64,000 nucleotides of DNA from Petrosia ficiformis (taxonomy: Eukaryota; Porifera; Demospongiae; Haplosclerida; Petrosiidae), in assembly GCA_947044365.1 (NCBI GenBank), contig OX345636.1:51392746-51456745 (forward strand), read 5' to 3'. Both the position numbers and the translations under genes were made by a program. The notes beneath the pieces are model-generated. The model was not told the origin of the DNA. It did no database searches and saw nothing but the letters and a program-made list of their open reading frames with translations. Shown here piece after piece: positions 25,701 to 53,540 of the stretch; positions within the stretch are counted from its first letter, which is position 1, and every line of letters starts with the position of its first letter.

Positions 25701-26170
25701 TAGCTAAGAGTTTATTATCTTCTCTATGATACTATTCGATGCTTTAAATCGAAACTTTATCTTGAAGTAAGGAATGTGAAAGTTTATGTTTTAACCTTTA
25801 TGAAAGACCTCATTTCGTATTATTTAGTAAACAGCATTTTAATGATGCTTGTGTTGAAACTAAAACTAAACTCCTTTTAGTAAGGCATGTTGACTTTTAG
25901 TTTTAAAAGTGGTAACTAGCAATAAATGAAAAATGGCCAATATGAGCAATTTTTACTTAAACTCTGTTTAGTAAGCCTAATATAATTAACCGAAGTAGAG
26001 AAACCAGGCATAACGGCACACTTGACCGATAACAACGCCCACAAAGTAACCAATTAACCTGAAACTGATTGAGGGTTTTATATTTATCCCTTCCTACATT
26101 TATTCATTATGCATTCTGGCAAAAAAACTTTCATCCACAGGCAACGCATCAATTATTAAGGTTGTAGTCT

Positions 26171-28812
26171 TTTCCGTGGGCGGATGCTACTCCAATCAGT
26201 TTCTAGTCTTGCCAGCTTCTTGCTGCATACAATCTGGTTCAATTCAGTATCTTTTATTTTCAGACGGGTGGGAAACAATGGCGGGGTAACTGTAGTTGAA
26301 TTTTTTGAATTGAATTATATTAATCACACACAACACAGTTGATATATATACATACACGCACATATATGTGTATATACAACATAAGTTGTCCAGCCTCTTA
26401 GGCTTATGAGTGACAGAGTTAAACAAAAAGAACTGAAAAGAAAAGGTATATGGTGACAAGTAAATCTAATGATGATACCATGAGAAATAAAAAAAATAAA
26501 AATAGAATAAAATAAAATAAAAAGATATATATAATAAATAAGTGAATGAGACTAAAATAAATAAATTTATGAGTTTCTTGTTTTGAACATTTTATAAATA
26601 AAGTATGAAGTGTGTGCATTGTGATGCTGTGATTAAATGACTTTTAGCTTTTCATTAGGTGTTAATGATTGGAATGATGGGAAGTAATTGGTCATGTACA
26701 GAAATAATGATTTACGAATATTATTATATTTTGGACAAAAAAGTATAAAGTGTGGAATATCTTCCACAGAATCCATTGCACAGTGGGAGCACAGACGACT
26801 AGACAGAGGTATCTTGGGACTCTGTAATCTACCAGTCTCAATGGCCAGAGGCAAACATCCACCTCTAATAGTTGCCATTATCCACCTTCTCCCAAGACTA
26901 ATGTTGGCAGTTATATACCCACATGCAGATGGCACTAGCTCTGATTGCAATTGTTTATATATAAGTAACCTACCACCAGATTCAGAATTTGAGTCTGGTT
27001 CTTTTTGTACCTGCTTTTGCCATTCATTCAAAGCTAATATGTGAACCCCTTCCTCCAGCTGACTGTACAAGGGGGTGTCAGTAATAATGGCCAATTCAAT
27101 ACATGATCCTTTAACAATAGAAATTAATTTACTACAGTGCCAACACCAATTTCTCTTACCTAATTTAGCTAACTTGCTAGACCAAGTGAATACTTCATAT
27201 AAAATGGGGTTACATTCATTTTTACTTATTTTAAGAAATGCTTTTAAAACTTGCAACATTTGTCGATAATGGGTTGGAAGCCAACCCATATCTCCTACCA
27301 TTGCTGCTATAGGCATGTTTCTGTTACATCCTAGAAAGAATCTCATTGCATTATTTTGGATAGTTGTTAATTTGGTATGCTCTTTATAGCCCCAAATAAT
27401 GCATCCATAGTCCATTACAGGTGTTACTAGTGAATAATATAGTTGGGTGAATGTTTGATACATAAAACCTCCCAAAACTTTGGAGCGAGAGCATAGACCT
27501 GCCAGTGTTCTCCTAGCTGAGAGGGCTACATGATCTGTCATTAGTTTGTCATCTAAGAATTCATTAAAATATACACCTAAATATTTGTATTCGTTGCAGT
27601 AATCAATAATGTGTTCCTTACAGAAAAAGTTAAAGCTTGATTGTGACCTGCTTTTTTTACGCATATGTAGGACTTTAGTTTTTGTTACATTTATTGTCAT
27701 CAGGTTTTTACAACACCATGTATTAACTTTATCAATTAGACTCTGGAGATCCTCTTCCTTTTCTGCTAAAAGAGCTATGTCATCAGCATATAGTAAGATG
27801 CATATCAAAACTTCCTCTGTATTGTGTATTCCCGTGTTTATTTGTTTTATAAAGGGTATGATGTCATTAATGAATATATTAAATAGAATGGGAGACAGTA
27901 TGCATCCTTGTTTCACACCTCTTCTGACTTCAAACCAGTCTGTCTGGTACTCATTTATTTCTATACTATATTGGACTTGTTTATATAAAGCCATTATGTT
28001 GTTGAGTAAAGTACCATTAATACCATAACATTGCAGTTTATACCACAGTAATTTCCTATCAACACCATCAAATGCTTTTTTGAGATCTATGAAACATAAT
28101 TATGAAGGTGTCTTTATTTAGTAATTTTCTGTTTTGGGCAGTCATGTAAATAGTAAGAGCATGTTCTAAACAGCTGTGACCTTTCCTAAAACCTAATTGC
28201 TCATTTTCAAAGATATGGTTTTCTTCTAGCCATATGTCCAATCTTTGATACAGAATGCTGGTAAACGCTTTTAGAGGTGTACATTGCATAGGGTTGGTGG
28301 TATCTCCACATTTATGAATAGGCAGAATAACTGACTTATTCCAAATTTCTGGATACATGCAAGTTTGGAAGCTTTTTTGAAATAGGGTCATAATAGTTGG
28401 AAACAAATTTTCAAGTTTGAAGTATGCTGGATATATATTGTCAGGGCCACATGATTTGTTAAGAGGGGCTTTTCTAATTGCATATCTTATTATTTCTGCT
28501 CTCTCAGAAGATCGGAGTTTGATAGTGTCTAGAAAGGTAAATTTTATGGTTTCAGTGAAAAGCTACAGAATTCAGCTTTCTTCAGCCTCTTGTAACTATA
28601 AAAGTAAAATGAATTTTCAGAAAACGGCTCTATTTGTTTTCCATTGTACTTGGTGCAAGCCATGATTGGTGGGCGTGGCTTTCTTGGTTTTGTACTTATT
28701 GCGATTGCAGATGATCAGAAGATATGAAGGTTGCTATTACACCAGGTTAGAGTCATAATTTATTATATAATATTCTATTTTGAAACTGATTGGAGTCGCA
28801 TCCGCCCATTCC
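26171..28812. mobile_element. inverted-repeat pair enclosing the LINE
   Basis: TGGGCGGATGCTACTCCAAT at about 26174 faces its inverted copy (one mismatch in 27 bp, extending to CAGTTTC) at about 28780-28806. This suggests a DNA transposon or fold-back unit about 2.6 kb long into which, or together with which, the LINE was inserted. No transposase is seen in the enclosed sequence; target duplication not found. Confidence 0.45.
26633..28555 (-). mobile_element. 5'-truncated non-LTR retrotransposon (LINE), reverse transcriptase region
   Basis: The minus-strand product contains reverse transcriptase blocks in order: KAPLNKSCGPDNIYPAYF (near 28420-28490), WNKSVILPIHK, ENEQLGFRKGHS, FIDLKKAFDGVDR (catalytic Asp, near 28050-28090), RRGVKQGCILSPILFNIFIN, and YADDIALL (catalytic YADD box). 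A thumb region follows, then a C-terminal CSHCAMDS...HFILFC zinc-knuckle-like motif, stop at 26633. A one-base frameshift near 28090 separates the first blocks from the 453-codon frame 26633-27994. The endonuclease domain expected upstream is absent, so the copy is 5'-truncated at about 28555. This is typical of incomplete reverse transcription in Jockey/CR1/L2-like families. It cannot mobilise itself as read. Confidence 0.88.
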
Positions 28813-29016
28813 CTAGTACCACCTTTTAATTAAAAGAGGCGAGGGAAGTTAGCAGAAGCAGTGCGGCTAATGCACGATATTGCGGGCTGGAGAGCACGCT
28901 ACCCTAGAAAGTGTTATAACCAGTTTCTTCTTACACTTACATATATATATATTATATATATAATACATATATATATATATAATTATATATAATATAATAT
29001 TCAATAATATTAGCTA

Positions 29017-31801
29017 GAGTAGCGTAGGCGGTAACCGGACGCAGGTAGTAAACGGACGAATGAAATTCAAACTGGCGAGGTTTTCCCGGTATTTGTGCGG
29101 GAAATTCAAAACTGTGTGACTAAGTGCAGTAGCAAATATTACTTCAGTGGCGAAAATTTTGAGAACATTAAATACAAGGTAAGAAATATAATTTACAAAT
29201 ATCTTAGTTGTACAAAACAAATTTTCACTCTTTCACAATGAAATCTATAAACATAAGAAATAGTGATTTGTTTATTGCAAAGATTTTGACCATAAAGCAT
29301 AGGGTAGAGACATTTTATATATCAATAGAAAGGTAATTTATCATAGAAGACAAAAAGATAAATAATGAGAAATAAAATATCACTATAAAGATGACAAACA
29401 GATTTATACTACAGCTGCTGAGTAGGCAATAAACAGACACTCAATATGGTCAACATTTTTTTGTATTGTATATAGGAAATGGCTACTGCAAGAGGAAAAT
29501 GGTGTTTAGATGACCTAGATAAAGCGATGCAGGAGGTAAAAGAGCATGGATTGTCCATCAGAAAGGCGTCGTACAAATATGGTATTCCCAGAAGTACCAT
29601 TCATGATCATGTTACTGGGAAAATTGAACGAGTGCGACATGGTCCAAGCCCTGTATTAACAGAAGAAGAAGAGAGTGAATTAGTTAGTTGGGTGATAAAA
29701 ATGGCTGAAATTGGATATGGGCAGACTCGAATTCAGGTAACAGAAATGGTTAAAAAAATCCTTGATCGGACTGGGAGACCAAATCCTTTTCAGGATAATC
29801 GTCCAGGTAAAGACTGGTGGTATATGTTCTTACATCGACACCCGAAGGTTTCTCTTAAGACACCCCAAGCTCTACAAATGTGTAGGGCAAGTAGCTGCAT
29901 AGCCGAGGTCATGGACAAGTGGTATAGTGATTATGAGCAATTTCTGCTCATTCATGAGTTGTATGATAAACCTGACCAAATCTGGAATGCAGACGAAAGT
30001 GGGTTTCCTCTGTGTCCTAAGTCAGGGAAGATACTTGGTCCTAAGGGAGAAAAGCATGTCTATCATGTAACTGGCAGCAGCAAACAACAAATAACAACCC
30101 TAGTCTGCATTAATGCTGCTGGTAGCACAATTCCACCAATGCACATCTTCCCTGGGATTCGTTTCTCATACAACCCGATGGAGGGTTGTGTGAATGGAGC
30201 TTACTTTGGTAAGTCTGACAGTGGATGGATTACTCAGGAGTTATTCTATGGATGGCTAACAAACCATTTTGTGAGATACATTATTCCAAGCCGTCCAGTA
30301 TGCCTTCTTGTGGATGGCCATTCCTCCCATATTGATTTGGAGACATCAAAATTTTGTGAGGCAAATGACATCCTCTTGTATTGTTTGCCACCACACTCTT
30401 CCCAGCCATTAGATGTTGGTTTTTTCTCTTCCTTGAAGCATTCCTGGCAGATTGCAGTTTCAGAATTTCAATCTGGAAATGGAGGAGTATCAGTTAATAA
30501 ACAATCTTTCTCCAAAGTATTTAAAAAGGCCTATACTAATACTCTGAAATGCAGCATGATTATAAATTCATTCAAACGATCTGGAATATACCCTCCTAAT
30601 AGGCTAGCAATAAATGAAAAAAAATTAGGACCATCAAAATTGTATAAAAGTAAAGAAGAAACATCTGAGCAACAGTCTCAACCAGTAATGGTCAAACTAG
30701 GTTTAGAAGATAAAAAACTTGCCTTAAAAGCACTGGAAGAAGAGATGGGAAGTGAAATGATTGCCAAGTATGAACAACGCTTAGAAGAATGCTATGATCT
30801 TGATAACGATCCAGTGTATAACACTTGGAAGAAGCTAAAACAGCAGTGTCAACCTCTTGGCGATATAACTAACAGCAGTAAAGCACCATAAAATATTCAA
30901 GCTCCTCACAAGCTAAATCCTATACTAGAGGATATACTTAAGCTTCCCCAACCACGTGAAGCAAGGAAAGTTACTAGGGGAACTTTGACATTACCTAAGC
31001 ATCTCTCTAGTAGAGAGATGATTATCTTAATGGAGGAGAAAAGGGCAAACAAGGAAAAGGAGGAAGAAGACAAAGTCAGACGGAAGATTGAACGAGAAAC
31101 AAAGAAAAAGAAGCGCGAGGAAGAGAAACAACAGAAGGCAGTATTGAGACAACAGAAGAAAGAGCAGCAACAAACAAATGGAAAACAGAAGAAGAAGCAA
31201 AGGAAGGAAGCGAATGAAGCTGTAATTTGTCCAGAATGCAACGAAGTTTATGAGGACGAAGGAGAGATTAGTAAGTTATGGATTGAGTGCAGTGGTTGCG
31301 GAAAGTGGATTCATTTTGACTGTACTGATCTTGAAAGTGACATTGATTTGGAAGAAATAGACTATGTATGTAGAGCATGCATTTAATCACAACCATAAAT
31401 GATATATAATTATTTCCAATGTATGTAATAAGTAATTTTTGTATACCTTTTGAATGTTTTCTGCCCATTTATACATCACTTTTCATTCTTATTCTTTTCC
31501 AAATATCACTTTGATATCACTCCACTGTTTACACTCTATAAATCTTATCTTTCAACAAGACTAGTATCAAAAAATATACCTGTCCGTTTACTGCCTTCAC
31601 TGTCCGGTAACTGCCTCCACTACTGCTGCTCATTATTCATGAAAGAATAAGAACGAGAAATGAAACTGTTACTAACAATAGTAGTTGTATGTAGACTAAT
31701 AGTAGGCACTTCTTCTTGAATCACCAGCGTTTACAACAGGTCTCTATTTCAGCAGCAATACCACTCCTCCCTTAAGTGTCCGGTAACTCCCTCCGCTACT
31801 C
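29017..31801 (+). mobile_element. pogo/Tigger-type DNA transposon, nearly intact
   Basis: The 2785-bp element has 24-bp imperfect ends: left GAGTAGCGTAGGCGGTAACC, right inverted GAGTAGCGGAGGGAGTTACC, both continuing GGAC. TA flanks each end (29015-29016, 31802-31803). A second internal copy of the end motif lies at 31580-31625 (inverted, TCCGTTTACTGCC...TCCGGTAACTGCC) and matches the subterminal left sequence (GTAGTAAACGGACG), so ends carry repeated transposase-binding-like motifs. It contains one transposase reading frame and stops 133 bp before the COPS2 start codon. Confidence 0.85.
29479..31386 (+). pseudogene. pogo-type transposase with C-terminal PHD-like finger, one internal stop
   Basis: Codons 1-470 (29479-30888) are open. 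Residues 5-50 form a Psq-type helix-turn-helix (LSIRKASYKYGIPRSTIHDH), 55-125 a CENP-B-type DNA-binding region, and about 165-345 a DDE_1 catalytic domain with Asp at 172 (WNADESGF), 279 (LLVDGHSSH) and 312 (QPLDVGFF), the DDD triad of pogo transposases. TAA at 30889-30891 interrupts, but the same frame runs on without another stop to 31386. The extension adds a Lys/Glu-rich coiled segment (about 31030-31210) and a Cys/His finger: CPEC, LWIECSGCGKWIHFDC, YVCRAC, in PHD spacing. A single nonsense change therefore separates an otherwise complete frame of about 635 codons. The 470-residue product would keep DNA binding and catalysis. Confidence 0.85.
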
Positions 31802-31803
31802 TA

Positions 31804-31934
31804 ATGTAACTGTCGAGTTCAGTGGGCGAGCGATCTTGCGAACTTTTAAATTATTGAAAGGAGGCGTGGCTCAATATCGATACTACACTCCTCTCGATCA
31901 GATCTCTTTAATTAATAAAAAAAAGTGATCCACA
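31804..31934 (+). promoter_or_regulatory. presumed COPS2 core promoter and 5' UTR
   Basis: The only host sequence between the pogo terminus and the COPS2 ATG. It has GGAGGCGTGGCTCAATATCG (31860-31879), an A/T-rich segment TTTAATTAATAAAAAA, and CACAATG at the start codon. The GGCGTGGC motif also occurs near 28672. Promoter identity is inferred from position only. Confidence 0.4.
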
Positions 31935-47898
<15,964 letters not shown>

Positions 47899-47969
47899 GT
47901 ACGATCATTATCTCTAATAAAATTCATCTGCACTGTGTACATGTACATGTGTGTATGTACATGTGTGTA

Positions 47970-48742
47970 TGATCATGTACTATACTATACTATACTATGC
48001 TATACTGTACCTTACTGTACTCTATTGTACTGTACAGTACTATACTGTACTATACTGAATTATACTAAATGTATATGTATACTGTGAACTGTGCTATACT
48101 GAACTGTACTATACTGTACTGTACTATACTATGTTATACTGTACTGTACTGTACTGTACTATACTATGTTATACTGTACTGTACTGTACTATACTGTACT
48201 GTACTGTACTGTACTATACTGTACTATACTATGTTATACTGTACTGTACTGTACTATACTGTACTGTACTGTACTGTACTATACTATGCTATTTTATACT
48301 GTACTATACTGTATTATACTGTACTGTAATATACTATGCTACATGTATGCTATACTGTACTGTACTGAACTATACTACATGTATACTGTACTGTACAATA
48401 CTGTACTATATACTATACTGTACTGTACTGTACTGTACTATACTATACTGTACTATACTATACTACATGTACATGTATGCTATACTGTACTGTACTGTAC
48501 TGTACTATACTATACTGTACTATACTATGCTACATGTATGCTATACTGTACTGTACTGAACTATACTACATGTATACTGTACTGTACAATACTGTACTAT
48601 ATACTATACTGTACTGTACTGTACTGTACTATACTATACTGTACTATGCTATACTACATGTATGCTATACTGTACTGTACTGTACTGTACTGTACTGTAC
48701 TATACTATGCTATACTGTACTGTACTGTATTGTACTGTATTG
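47970..48742. repeat. TACTG/TACTA pentanucleotide array
   Basis: Nearly uninterrupted ACTGT, ACTAT and GTTAT pentamers, with internal duplications of larger blocks carrying ACATGTATGCTATACTGT. Long Tyr/Leu/Cys open frames on the plus strand (48069-48798) are artefacts. It lies just downstream of COPS2 exon 13. Confidence 0.93.
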
Positions 48743-48966
48743 GAAATAAAGATAGAGACACAAATCCAGGCAAAAACTGCTGGTATTTTAACTCATGACC
48801 TTCTGATCACTTGTAGTATTGTTGACTAGTGAAACAGCTTAAGGAGAGACACTCAGCTGAATTACATGTAGCTTGTACCTAGCATCTGACTAGTGATCAG
48901 AAATTCCTGGGTTCAAATCCCAGCTGGTCCAGATGTTTTCTGGATTTGTGACTCTCTCTTTATTTT
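48743..48966. mobile_element. two tRNA-derived SINE remnants, head to head
   Basis: Right copy (plus): ATCTGACTAGTGATCAGAAA, a TCTGA/TCAGA anticodon-like stem, then the B box GGGTTCAAATCCCAGCTGG and the tail GGATTTGTGACTCTCTCTTT. Left copy (minus, 48743-48830): the same order, with AAGTGATCAGAAGGTCATGA and GGATTTGTGTCTCTATCTTT. The 5' parts are eroded and neither folds as a full tRNA. Confidence 0.65.
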
Positions 48967-48989
48967 CAATACATATCAACCTGATTATT

Positions 48990-49458
48990 CATATATTAAT
49001 ACATATATATGTGATGTATACATGTAGATTACCCTAAATAATGTGTATATGTATATGTATATGCAATATGTAAATTGTACATGTGTATATATGTACTATG
49101 TACATGTAGAGTGTATGTATGAACTCTATGTATAATGTGTGTGTGTGTATATACAATGTATCAGGTTATTTGAAATTAAGTGGCTGTTGTAATTGTAAAT
49201 TGAAAGTGAATCATTAAAAGTCGAAAAATGTTTGAGAGTTGACAAATCTAGGCTGCATGTAAAAAGTCTTTAATTTATAATAATATAATTAGTTTTAAGA
49301 AATCAGTAATTACTTAAGTAATCGTTGCCCACAAAGGTTGAGCGGGTTACTGTTATTATATTATGTCTGTCTCCCTGTTTTTACCAAACTTTCTGCAAAA
49401 CTAAGAACATGGATATGTCAAATGAGCTACATGTTCACAATATACATATGTTATCTGA

Positions 49459-49498
<40 letters not shown>

Positions 49499-49870
49499 CA
49501 AACACCTGAGACAATGGAAAAATGAAAAATGAGAGACATGTACATGTTCACAATATACATGTACATGTACTTTGTATCACATTAATGTACTTTTATACTA
49601 CAGACTATTGGCTTGTTGAAATACGTAGTACTTGCTAACAAGTTAATGAAGTCAGCAATCAATCCATTTGACTCACAAGAGGTAAGTCTCATGACCTATA
49701 TTACATAACCACAAACACATATTGTTCTCTTCGTAGGCTAAACCATATCGTAATAATCCAGAGATTGTTGCCATGACAATCTTGTTACAGCATACCAAAC
49801 TGATGACATCACAGAGTTTGAAAAGATACTTCGTACTAATAGGTAGGAGCAACCCCTACATGTGTGTATA
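48990..49870 (+). repeat. segmental duplication, copy 2
   Basis: Shorter partner of 44340-46675, with the same intron 9 landmarks and both exons. After 49870 homology to COPS2 intron 11 ends at once, and no copy of exon 12 follows. Confidence 0.85.
49604..49842 (+). pseudogene. COPS2: second copy of COPS2 exons 10-11
   Basis: Exon 10 copy 49604-49681 (78 nt) lacks one T, shifting CLKY out of frame, and has Lys for Met in VVLANKLMKS. Exon 11 copy 49737-49842 (106 nt) lacks one A in ATGACAAATC but retains the correct DDITEFEKILRTN. Both keep AG/GT sites. It contains no fold-back insertion and so shows the ancestral empty site. Lying 3' of exon 13, it cannot supply exons 10-11 in a normal transcript. 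Confidence 0.8.
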
Positions 49871-50164
49871 TATATATAGACTGACCCCACAAGCTAAACT
49901 AATATTCTGTAGACCCCAGTCCCCTATGCCCAACATGCGATAGAGCTAGAATCAGTATTTCAGAATGGATCTCACCTATGATACTGGTATTACATGTTTC
50001 TTGCCCAATTTCGTGGGTATATGCTCAACGTTTTCGGGGTGGGGGTGTAGTGAACATTGGAACTACACAGGGAGGTTTGTGGTAACCCAAACATTGTACT
50101 AGTGTAATAGAAATTTGGTGACTGTTGATGGCCCATGCTGCCTACAGATTTGTTTCTCATGGGT

Positions 50165-50345
50165 TCAAACTACATGTATAATATATACTGTATATACTTG
50201 TGTCACATATATGCATTACATGCATAATTAAGGAAGTTATCTCATTCAGGGGCTTGGTCATACTTAATGTAAATGAATGTACATGTATGCTTGAGTTACG
50301 ATAGACCAGAAAGAAGACAATAGCTTATAGAAACTGCAACATGTA
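50165..50345 (+). repeat. diverged copy of the 13236-13520 dispersed repeat
   Basis: Shares TGTATATACTTGTGTCACAT, CATAATTAAGGAAGTTAT, CAGGGGCTTGGTCATA and TAGACCAGAAAGAAG with the 44.7-kb copy. The leading GGCC block is missing. Confidence 0.5.
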
Positions 50346-50459
50346 ACTGATGATACTTTGCAATACATACTTGTGAGTACACTGTACTTCAAATATACTA
50401 CACATTACTAGATGAATGCAGGCAATAAAAGGTGAACTTAAGCTTATAACATAATTTGT

Positions 50460-50665
50460 CTCGGGATCTTCAGCTTGTGTTGGTATTCTAGCTTCTCTCT
50501 TTCTTCTAGATTTACTTCTCTCTGCTTCCAGTCTTTTCTCTCAATGCACTGGGTCTCTACTGCTTGTTGCCAACTCACTCTCATTCTGTCAGCTTCCAGT
50601 CTCCGTGCTCGATCATCTGGGGTCTCTAATGTTTTTCACCTCCTTGATCTTTATCGATCAGCTTC
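50460..50665 (-). pseudogene. second 'ETPDDxAxRLEADR' fragment
   Basis: Broken minus frame with ETPDDRARRLEADRMRVSW and, in a second frame, RLEADR preceding a stop. The 3' flank (AAGCTTATAACATAATTTGT) matches that of the 22.3-kb copy, so the two are copies of one mobile sequence. Confidence 0.5.
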
Positions 50666-50689
50666 CAGTCACAATTTCCATTTAAAGGT

Positions 50690-51450
50690 GCATTATACTG
50701 AATAACTCCATTTAATTGTACATGTCTCCAAGCCCTGTTGTTCACTATATCTCAACTAGTCACAGTGCAACGGAAGATAAGGATCTTTGGTAATGAATCT
50801 AAGGATCTTAGCTAGTTTCTATATTGCTATCATCCCTAACTTGATTACCTTTTAAAGGTGCATTATAGTGAATCATTGCACTCAATTGTACATGTATCCA
50901 ATATCTGTTGTTCATTGTATAATAGACTGGTAACAGTATTTAATAAAAACACAGGATCTTTGCTAGTTTAAGTAATGAAGGTAAGGAAGGATCTTGGATC
51001 GTTTTTGTATTCCAATCTTCCTTACTTCATTAGTTTTTAAGTATGCATAATACAGAATAATTACATTTAATTGTATGTTTCTCAAGCTTTGTTGTTGACA
51101 TGTATAATGGACTGGTGACAGTATTTAATAGTGACGGAAGGTAAGGATCTTTGGTAATGTAAATAAGGATCTTTGTTAGTTTCAATATTCCAATCATCCT
51201 TAATGTGATTTTGGTATATTATACTCAATAATAATTAAATTTAATTGCTCAACTCCTTTTTCCACCATATCGTAGACTAATGATATAGTTAGTATTAAGG
51301 GATTAAGGATCATCATTGGTGTCTTATAATCTTTCTGTCCTTAACCTGATGCTGTTAGGTGCATTATACCTAATGACATGATTGAATGTAAGGATCTTTG
51401 TTGTTTCCTTTAGTTTCTATTTTCCAATTATCCCTAATTCCATCTTCGTG
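50690..51450. repeat. diverged tandem repeat, units of about 175 bp
   Basis: Units share AAAGGTGCATTATACTGAAT, TTTAATTGTACATGT, CTGTTGTTCA, then AAGGATCTTTG and a T-rich end. About four to five units occur here; related units recur at 53905-54180 on the far side of two fold-back elements. Confidence 0.7.
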
Positions 51451-52323
51451 TGTTCTCTGTCCCTTTTGTCCCTCTCACTCTATCTGGATTGTACATTTTG
51501 TTGGTTAAATGTTGTCTCCAATTCTCGTCTGTTAATGAGAGGTGTTTGAATGAGCTGCTATTGTTCTGAAAAATGGTTATTTTGATGGATTGTTATGTCA
51601 TTTTGGGATGGAGTATTAAAAGCAAATAAGCTTTATTCATCATGAAATGGTATGATAGCCCAACAAGTAACTGAAACATGTTGATTACAACACTTGCGAA
51701 CATTCTTTCTGGTACAAACAAATCTTCGAAAATGGATGTATATACATGTATGATGATATATGATTAATAGGAAACGTATAATCTGGATGGCTGAATCCAG
51801 ATGAAAAAACAAATGGAGAGATGAATGAGCAAATGATTCAGTAGTGTTCACACACTTATCAGAGAATACGATAGTACTCTCTATGTAGGGATGGCACGGA
51901 AAAAAAATGACTGCCCATACATTTCAATTGCAAGTGATGATGAAATCTCTGGTAATATATACAGATAAGTTTTAATACACACATACATTGTACCTGTTCA
52001 TATCTAGTGTTTTTATGACTACCAACACCATCTACATGACCATAAAATATTGTCGTTAAGGTAGAGAACCGGCGAGTGGCAAAAATGGCAAAATCTGCTT
52101 CATATTGTTATTATTATTTTCCAGACAAATCATTTTTTGGTTTGTTGAACTATCACAATGATTCTAGCACCATTCCAATCTCATTTATAGTAAAATTCTG
52201 GTCTTAAAGTATCGTGATGACATCTTCAGATACTATGAAAGAAGACAGTCTCAACGACTACAAAGATTTGATCTCGAATTGGACGCCATTTTTTTTTAAG
52301 TGGCCACTATTACCTATATTACA
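51451..52323. other. spacer, no gene recognised
   Basis: The minus frame 51633-51851 has no domain pattern, and no splice-bounded coding segment was found. Confidence 0.4.
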
Positions 52324-52818
52324 GTTGTTTCTGGATGTAACTGCCAGCTATATGACATCTTTATGATGTAATGGTTTAATAATTTAACACTAGTACTACA
52401 CATGTAGTATAATAGTGTTATTATAGGTAATAGTGGTAATACAGATAATAATGATAATATAGGTAATAATGGTAATGTAAGTAATACAGGTAATAGTGGT
52501 ATTATAGGTAATAGTGGTAATACAGATAATAATGATAATATAGGTAATAATGGTAATACAGGTAATAGTGGTATTATAGGTAATAGTGGTAATACAGGTA
52601 ATAATGGTAATATAGGTAATAATGGTAATGTAAGTAATACAGGTAATAGTGGTATTATAGGTAATAGTGGTGATACAGGTAATAATGATAATACAGGTAA
52701 TAATAGTAATATAGGTAATCTGTATTACCCTATAATACCACTATTATACTAGTACTAGTGTTAAATTATTACATCATAATGATGTCATATAGCTGTCAGT
52801 TACATCCAGAAACAACCA
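52324..52818. mobile_element. fold-back element with GGTAAT minisatellite core
   Basis: Left arm 52324-52430 (GTTGTTTCTGGATGTAACTG, AGCTATATGACATC, TTTAACACTAGTACTA) is repeated inverted at about 52722-52818. The core is a 9-bp minisatellite of GGTAATAGT, GGTAATACA and GATAATAAT variants. A single-stranded transcript would make a stem of roughly 100 bp. Confidence 0.8.
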
Positions 52819-53204
52819 ATTTAATTGAACATTGAAGCTGAAAAGGTACGTGGAAGTGCGTAATAACATTTGTGAGCAAATACATTCTTATAATAATGAG
52901 TATAATAATTATTAAGTACTGAAGCCATTGTATAATAATAGTGTATACTATGATAAGCATTGAAATACTGAATGGTTGACACAGTGACTGACACTAATTC
53001 TTGTAGGGCTGCAGACAGTGCTGTAAGCGAAAGAGAGAATATACATCATCTGTAAGTGAAAGAGAATGATAATCAATACATAAATACAAAAGACTGACCT
53101 TCATTGATGAACAAATTTTAATGCATTTATGATTGCATGATTTCTAATGATATATAGTATTTCTGCAATCTACCAAAAATATTCACACAATTCAGAAGAA
53201 AAAA

Positions 53205-53540
53205 AACAATGAAAACAAGAATAATAAAAAACATTTTCAATAAAAGTGAAAGAAGATGTAGGGATGTCAAAATCCAAAGAGCATGCAAACAAGGTTGGGA
53301 AGCTAACATAGGACCCAAAATTTAAACAAACCACTTCCATATAACCCTACATAAGTACAGCTCTTTGTATTTTGTTTTATAGTGGTGTAAGTACTTATGT
53401 AGGGTTATATGGAAGTGGTTTGTTTAATTTTGGGTCCTATGTTAGCTTCCTAACCTTGTTTGCATGCTTTTTTTTGACACCCCTACATCTTCTTTCACTT
53501 TTATTGAAAATGTTATTTTATTATTCTTTATATTATATAC
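53205..53540. mobile_element. large hairpin / fold-back MITE
   Basis: Left arm about 53214-53357 and right arm about 53389-53529 are inverted copies with few differences (for example CTTATGTAGGGTTATATGGA and CTATGTTAGCTTCC). About 31 nt of loop separates them. Translated frames on both strands are the same peptide by symmetry and are not genes. Confidence 0.85.

Noticed and set aside
26688..28665. Plus-strand open frames opposite the LINE
   Set aside because: Antisense shadows of the reverse transcriptase frame.
30906..31241. Minus-strand Phe/Ser/Cys-rich frame
   Set aside because: Shadow of the Lys/Glu-rich pogo transposase C-terminal segment.
48069..48798. Tyr/Leu/Cys-rich open frames up to 210 codons
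   Set aside because: Pure pentanucleotide microsatellite translation.
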